The notes below the pieces were generated by a model. It had not been told where the DNA came from, ran no database searches, and saw only the letters and a program-made list of their open reading frames with translations. This document shows positions 60,055 to 64,000 of a stretch of DNA of 64,000 nt, in pieces; within the stretch, counting starts at the first letter, position 1, and each line of letters begins with the position of its first letter. Source of the stretch: JAWVFM01 sp963843315 (GTDB taxonomy: Bacteria; Actinomycetota; Thermoleophilia; Solirubrobacterales; 70-9); contig CAWJJU010000003.1 of the NCBI GenBank assembly GCA_963843315.1, positions 186,001 through 250,000 on the forward strand, given 5' to 3'. The position numbers and the translations under genes are program-made.

Positions 60055-60185
60055 CAGCTAATTCCCAACCCTGAGGCCGTCACCCGCCGCCCCCGGACGC
60101 GGGAGCTCGAAAAGAAAGCCTGAGCCGAAGGCGAAGGCAATTTGCTCGGGGCGGGAGCGGAGGAGGTGGCGGAGTTATTCGTCAT
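60054..60185 (-). CDS. Candidate 43-residue coupled small ORF between the YrbE permeases
   Basis: The ATG (60185) overlaps the stop of the first permease (ATGA), and the stop (60054-60056) overlaps the ATG of the second permease (TGATG), which is exact coupling at both ends. The peptide MTNNSATSSAPAPSKLPSPS... is Ser/Pro/Ala-rich, without a membrane helix or known motif. It could be a translational-coupling frame without function rather than a protein gene. Confidence 0.35.
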   Translation of the reverse strand: MTNNSATSSAPAPSKLPSPSAQAFFSSSRVRGRRVTASGLGIS

Positions 60186-60988
60186 TTGATCTGCGAGATT
60201 TCCGGGTGCGTCGCCAGCAGCGTCTGGGTGAAGACGTAGTTGAAGGCGAAGACCCCGAGGAAGGCGATCACGACCGCCTCGTTGACTGCCCGGCCGACGC
60301 CCTCGGCGCCTCCGGACGCATTCATCCCCTTGTAGCAGCAGACGATCGCGATGATCGCCCCGAACAGGGTGCATTTCAAAAGCGAGCCCCACAGATCGGT
60401 GATCGAGGCGTTGGTGAAGAGGGTCGCGAAGAACCCGCCCAACGGCTGGCCGTAGGCGATCTCGGCGAAGATCCCGCCGCTGATCCCGAACAGCAGGGCG
60501 TAGATGTCCATCAGGCCGGTGATCAGCATCAGGCTGAGAAAGCGGGGGACGACGAGGTTCTTGATCGGGTCGACGCCAAGGACCTGCAGGGCGTCGAGCT
60601 CCTCGCGGATCTTCCGCGCGCCGAGGTCGGCGGTGATCGCGGTGCCGGCGACGCCGGCCACCACCACCGCGGTCACGAACGGAGCGAACTCCCGGACCGA
60701 GGCGAGGATGAAGAAGCCGCCGAGGCGGTCCAGCGCGCCGAAGAGGGTGAGGAAGTTGGCGGCCTGAAGGCCCGGCGCGCCGAAGCCGAAGGCGATCGTC
60801 GAGATCATCATCGGAAACCAGCACAGCTGCAGCGCGAACAGGAACTGGCCGATGAACTCGCCCCCGTAGGGGTAGGGCGGCTTGACGGTGGCGATCATCG
60901 TCTTGCCGGTCAGGATCACCATGTTCCCGACCTGCTCGAACAGACCCTTGACGGGCAGGAAGGTCCTGTCGGCTACGGCTCTGACCAT
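60182..60988 (-). CDS. MlaE/YrbE-family ABC permease (first)
   Basis: 268 residues. Hydrophobic with the MlaE block GVAGTAITADLGARKIREELDALQVLGVDPIKNLVVPRF and VCCYKGMNASGGAEGVGRAVNEAVV. YrbE4A-like. Together with the second permease and the Mkl-type ATPase it would form a lipid ABC complex. In mycobacterial mce operons the MCE-domain proteins follow these permeases; none is present here. Confidence 0.9.
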   Translation of the reverse strand: MVRAVADRTFLPVKGLFEQVGNMVILTGKTMIATVKPPYPYGGEFIGQFLFALQLCWFPMMISTIAFGFGAPGLQAANFLTLFGALDRLGGFFILASVREFAPFVTAVVVAGVAGTAITADLGARKIREELDALQVLGVDPIKNLVVPRFLSLMLITGLMDIYALLFGISGGIFAEIAYGQPLGGFFATLFTNASITDLWGSLLKCTLFGAIIAIVCCYKGMNASGGAEGVGRAVNEAVVIAFLGVFAFNYVFTQTLLATHPEISQIK

Positions 60989-61069
60989 CTACTCCTCCAC
61001 CGCTGTCCCCACGCGCTCCGGCTCGCAGAGACTCTATTCCATCGGGTGACGATCCGCCAGTGGCAACCG

Positions 61070-61102
61070 CCAGGCACGCCTGGCTGGCGCCGGGCGCCAG
61101 CC
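61070..61102. repeat. Two adjoining palindromes upstream of the lipoprotein gene
   Basis: CCAGGC-ac-GCCTGG (61070-61083) runs into GGCTGGCGC-cgg-GCGCCAGCC (61082-61102). They lie just upstream of a TATGTT hexamer (61110-61115), so a regulator binding here would act on the lipoprotein promoter, or the structure could end transcripts. The rest of the 136-nt divergent gap has nothing I recognise. Confidence 0.4.
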
Positions 61103-61124
61103 CTGGTGGTATGTTCCCGGCGCC

Positions 61125-61853
61125 TTGGGGGAGAGCGCCACAAGTCCCGCTTCGCAGCGTCCCTACGGCAGGGCCAGAGGCTTTCTGGGCGCTTTCGCCC
61201 TGCTCGGCACGCTCGCGCTCGCTTCCTGCGGGGGCGGGCAGTCGCAGGACGCCACCGAGCCGGTGGGCAACTACCAGGTCAGCGTGACCAAGGCGAGCTT
61301 CCCGAGCCGCCAGCAGCTCTCGGAGACGACCGACCTCCAGCTCGCCATCAAGAACACGGGCGACAAGGCCATCCCCAACCTGGCCATCACCATCTTCACG
61401 GGCACCGGCCCGCACCCCGAGGCCGACGGCTCGTTCAGCACGCGGGTCGACGACCCGACGCTCGCGAACCCGAGCCGCCCGGTGTGGATCCTCGAGAACG
61501 ACTACCCGAAGCTCCTTGGCCCGGGAGTGACGCTCGCAAACCTCGACAAGCAGCCGCCCGCGGGCGCAGCGGCCGCGCAGACCGACACCTATCAGTTCGG
61601 GCCCCTGGACCCCGGCGAGGAGAAGGCCGTGGTCTGGCGGGTCACCCCCGCCAAGGCCGGCACCTTCACCGTGCAGTACCAGGTGGCGGCCGGCCTCCAG
61701 GGCAACGCCAAGGCGGTCACCGCCGACGGCGGCCCGGTGAACGGGCGCTTCACGGTGACGGTCGCCTCCAAGCCGCCGCAGACCTGCGTCACCGGCTCCG
61801 GCAAGATCGTCCAGGGCCGCTGCCAGCTCGGCCCCAACGGAAGCAGCGGCTAG
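61125..61853 (+). CDS. Lipoprotein of unknown function
   Basis: 242 residues from TTG 61125, 9 nt after TATGTT (61110-61115). Lipid-attachment Cys35 in LALASCGGG. The mature part has a beta-sandwich pattern (VGNYQVSVTKASFPSRQQLSETTDLQLAIKNTGDKAIPNLAITIF), resembling an immunoglobulin-like CARDB/DUF11 domain, with GEEKAVVWRVTPAKAGTFTVQYQVAAGL. Two C-terminal cysteines may pair. It is cotranscribed or near the sugar dehydrogenase genes. Confidence 0.72.
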   Translation: MGESATSPASQRPYGRARGFLGAFALLGTLALASCGGGQSQDATEPVGNYQVSVTKASFPSRQQLSETTDLQLAIKNTGDKAIPNLAITIFTGTGPHPEADGSFSTRVDDPTLANPSRPVWILENDYPKLLGPGVTLANLDKQPPAGAAAAQTDTYQFGPLDPGEEKAVVWRVTPAKAGTFTVQYQVAAGLQGNAKAVTADGGPVNGRFTVTVASKPPQTCVTGSGKIVQGRCQLGPNGSSG

Positions 61854-61861
61854 GCGACGCC

Positions 61862-61867
61862 TAAGCT
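61862..61867 (+). promoter_or_regulatory. -10 element of the first sugar dehydrogenase gene
   Basis: TAAGCT, 7 nt before ATG 61875, no Shine-Dalgarno site. It gives this gene its own leaderless transcript although it starts 21 nt after the lipoprotein stop. Confidence 0.45.
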
Positions 61868-61874
61868 CCCGCCG

Positions 61875-63074
61875 ATGAAACGGACGGGAGCTGCCCTGAT
61901 CGTCCTCGGCGCCCTCCTCGCAGGGTGCGGCGGCGGCGGGTCGAGCACCACGGCGAGCTCGGCCGCCACGTCCGCGCCCACGACGACGACCCCCACCCAC
62001 GGGACGCCGCCGACCGGCGACGGCAACGGCGGCGTGAAGCTCGTGCCGGTCGGCGACTTCGAGCAGCCCGACTACGTCACCGCCGCACCCGGCGACAGCC
62101 ACGACCTCTTCGTCGTCGAACAGCCCGGGAAGGTCGTTGTGGTCCACGACGGCACGCCCCGCCCCGCCCCGTTCCTCGACGTCTCGAACGACGTCTCATG
62201 CTGCGGCGAGCAGGGACTCCTCTCGATCGCGTTCGCCCCCGACTACGCGCGGAGCGGGCGCGTGTACGCGGACTACACGAACTCCGCCGGCGACACCCGG
62301 GTGGCCGAGTACAGGCGGTCGTCGCCGCATCCCCTCCAGGTCGATCCGTCGAGCGCCCACCCGGTGCTCAGCGTCGACCAGCCGTATGCCAATCACAACG
62401 GCGGCCAGCTCCAGTTCGGCCCCGACGGCAACCTCTACGTGGGCCTGGGCGACGGCGGTTCCGAGAACGATCCCGACCGGGTGGGCCAGGACCTCTCTCA
62501 GCCGCTCGCGAAGATCCTGCGGATCTCGCCCGCGGGGAAGCCGCTGACCGCGCCGGCCCTAGCCTCCCGCAAGGGCGTCTACCCCGGCACCTTCGCGTTC
62601 GGCCTGCGCAACCCCTGGCGCTTCTCGTTCGACTCGAAGACCGCTGACCTCTGGATCGGCGACGTGGGGCAGGACACCTACGAGGAGGTCGACGGCGTCA
62701 CGCCCGAGGAGGCCGCGGGCGCGAACTTCGGCTGGCCGGCGCTCGAGGGGAAGTCGCGCTTCAACCAGGACGTCAGCCCGGTGACGAAGCCGGTGCCCCC
62801 GGTCCTCACCTACACACATGCAGCCGGCTGCTCGATCACCGGCGGCTACGTCGTCCGCGATCCGTCGCTGCCCAGCCTCTACGGGCGCTACCTCTACGGC
62901 GACTTCTGCTCGGGCGATCTGAGGAGCTTCACCGCGCGGCCGGAAACGGCGGCGACGGACGATCGCGCGCTGGGCCTGCAGGTGCCCTCGCTCAGCTCGT
63001 TCGGCGAGGACGGGGCCGGACATCTCTACGCGGCCTCGCTGCAGGGCCGCGTCTACCGCCTGGCGCCGCAATAA
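61875..63074 (+). CDS. PQQ-dependent sugar dehydrogenase (lipoprotein)
   Basis: 399 residues from ATG 61875. Lipobox with Cys18 (ALLAGCG), a Ser/Thr-rich linker to about residue 50, then the six-bladed propeller of the soluble glucose/aldose dehydrogenase type: LSIAFAPDYARSGRVYADYT, ANHNGGQLQFGPDGNLYVGLGDGG, AFGLRNPWRFSFDSKTADLWIGDVGQDTYEEV, NFGWPALEG. The His in NHNGG is the usual catalytic base. It oxidises aldoses using PQQ at the cell surface; sugar specificity unknown. Very similar in design to the next gene. Confidence 0.88.
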   Translation: MKRTGAALIVLGALLAGCGGGGSSTTASSAATSAPTTTTPTHGTPPTGDGNGGVKLVPVGDFEQPDYVTAAPGDSHDLFVVEQPGKVVVVHDGTPRPAPFLDVSNDVSCCGEQGLLSIAFAPDYARSGRVYADYTNSAGDTRVAEYRRSSPHPLQVDPSSAHPVLSVDQPYANHNGGQLQFGPDGNLYVGLGDGGSENDPDRVGQDLSQPLAKILRISPAGKPLTAPALASRKGVYPGTFAFGLRNPWRFSFDSKTADLWIGDVGQDTYEEVDGVTPEEAAGANFGWPALEGKSRFNQDVSPVTKPVPPVLTYTHAAGCSITGGYVVRDPSLPSLYGRYLYGDFCSGDLRSFTARPETAATDDRALGLQVPSLSSFGEDGAGHLYAASLQGRVYRLAPQ

Positions 63075-63081
63075 TCACCGG

Positions 63082-64000
63082 ATGGCGAGGCGGGCCAAGC
63101 AGGGAGTGGCCGCGACGGTGGCGGTGCTCGCAACCGCGGGCGCGATGGCCTTCTCGGCGCCGGCCGGGGCCCATGGATACGGCTCGGGCAGACCGGCCTA
63201 CACAGCGACGAAGCTGGGTGGCTCGTTTCTGACCACCACCGACATCGCCTACACGAGCGCCGACCCAAACGATCTGTTCGTCGTCCAGCAGATCGGGCGC
63301 ATCGATCTCCAGATCGGCGGCACCCGGCCTGCAGGACAGCAGCCCTTCCTCGACATCTCCGACGACGTGCTCTCGACCGAGGACGAGAACGGCGGCAACG
63401 AGCAGGGCCTGCTGGCGATGGCCTTTGCGCCCGATTACGCGGAATCCGGCCTCTTCTACGTCTACTTCACCAACAACGACGGCGCAGTCGAGGTTGACCA
63501 GTTCCAGGTGTCGCCGAACCGGAAGATCGCCGACCCGGCCTCGCGGAAGGTGATCATCGTGATCCCCCATACGGAGGCCCAGAGCCACAACGGGGCGGAC
63601 CTCGCGTTCGGGCCCGACGGCCACCTCTACCTGGCCCCGGGGGACGCCGACAGTGAGGGCGCCCTCTCACAGGACGACACGAGCCTCCTCGGCAAGGTCC
63701 TGCGCATCGACCCGAACCGCGCGGGCGGGTACACGGTGCCGGCCTCGAACCCGTTCGTCGGCTCGCCGGGAGCCGATGAGATCTACGCCATGGGCCTTCG
63801 CAACCCCTACCGCTTGAGCATCGACCCGATCACCCACTCGCTCGCGATCGGGGACGTCGGAGAGACGGGCTACGAGGAGATCGACTTCAGCTCGCTGCGG
63901 GCGGCGAAGGGCGCCAACTACGGATGGCCCCGTTTCGAGGGAACGCACGACTTCGACCCGAGCTACTCGATCCCCGAGTCCTACCGGGCCCCGATCCTCG
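63082..64000 (+). CDS. PQQ-dependent sugar dehydrogenase, 3'-truncated by window end
   Basis: 306 codons are visible with no stop. The signal peptide is residues 1-31 (VAATVAVLATAGAMAFSAPAGA), without a lipobox, so this paralogue is secreted rather than lipid-anchored. The same propeller motifs as its neighbour: LLAMAFAPDYAESGLFYVYFTNN, SHNGADLAFGPDGHLYLAPGD, MGLRNPYRLSIDP, IGDVGETGYEEIDF, NYGWPRFEG. ATG 63082 follows AATAAT (63070-63075) by 6 nt. Tandem duplication of the upstream gene is likely. Confidence 0.85.
   Translation, partial: MARRAKQGVAATVAVLATAGAMAFSAPAGAHGYGSGRPAYTATKLGGSFLTTTDIAYTSADPNDLFVVQQIGRIDLQIGGTRPAGQQPFLDISDDVLSTEDENGGNEQGLLAMAFAPDYAESGLFYVYFTNNDGAVEVDQFQVSPNRKIADPASRKVIIVIPHTEAQSHNGADLAFGPDGHLYLAPGDADSEGALSQDDTSLLGKVLRIDPNRAGGYTVPASNPFVGSPGADEIYAMGLRNPYRLSIDPITHSLAIGDVGETGYEEIDFSSLRAAKGANYGWPRFEGTHDFDPSYSIPESYRAPIL

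Overview
The window is high-GC (roughly 70%), densely coding chromosomal DNA with genes on both strands. Several markers point to a deep-branching actinobacterium, most likely of the class Thermoleophilia (Solirubrobacterales-like): an actinobacterial-type integration host factor, an LLM-class F420-type oxidoreductase, a CtpE-like P-type ATPase, YrbE/Mkl-type lipid ABC components, an RND/MMPL exporter, a type III glutamine synthetase and many GTG/TTG starts. The taxonomic placement is inference from gene content, not from a phylogeny. I saw no tRNA, rRNA, CRISPR array, insertion sequence or prophage.

Layout. 1-4 kb: start of a probable Ser/Thr kinase (cut by the window edge), a secreted glycosidase-like/peptidoglycan-binding protein, a prepilin-like secreted protein, two small membrane proteins and a methyltransferase. 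4-7 kb: the three-gene proton-translocating transhydrogenase pntAA-pntAB-pntB. 7-12 kb: an LLM oxidoreductase and a four-gene quaternary-amine (glycine betaine/choline type) ABC importer. 12-16 kb: P-type ATPase and pyruvate kinase, translationally coupled. 16-21 kb: thioesterase and crotonase, a winged-helix regulator with a membrane partner under an evident twin operator, a secreted protein, a PlsC-like acyltransferase and an ATP-dependent DNA ligase. 21-30 kb: L-2-hydroxyglutarate oxidase, long acyl-CoA dehydrogenase, VOC protein, AAA-type ATPase, SDR, thiolase. 30-36 kb: rhodanese, DUF5679-like protein, GGDEF/HD-GYP protein, ECF sigma/anti-sigma pair, secreted repeat protein, PAS protein, metallo-beta-lactamase-fold protein. 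36-39 kb: an atypical PII protein facing a type III glutamine synthetase. 39-43 kb: coiled-coil protein, MoxR/VWA pair, DUF6328. 43-46 kb: a TPP riboswitch controlling a ThiXYZ-like ABC importer. 46-52 kb: M14-like peptidase, AlkA-like glycosylase, a divergent pair resembling bacterial sphingolipid genes (an alpha-oxoamine synthase and a GNAT-like protein), and the integration host factor. 52-61 kb: GMC oxidoreductase, then a minus-strand block of YrbE permeases, Mkl-type ATPase, RND exporter, degenerate redoxin and B3/B4 protein. 61-64 kb: a lipoprotein and two tandem PQQ-type sugar dehydrogenases, the second cut by the window end.

Cross-cutting signals. About 19 genes have a TANNNT-like -10 hexamer ending 6-9 nt before the start codon and no Shine-Dalgarno sequence, the arrangement expected for leaderless mRNAs; I used it to choose several starts. 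Other genes, mostly those with leaders or within operons, carry clear GGAGG-type sites. Several structured non-coding elements recur: a two-hairpin element present twice with compensatory changes (5.7 kb and 49.1 kb), a tandem pair of nested hairpins (15.9 kb), and further perfect or near-perfect inverted repeats between genes. The best candidates for something undescribed are this two-hairpin repeat family, the tandem nested-hairpin element, the twin operator at 18.3 kb, and the possible sphingolipid gene pair.
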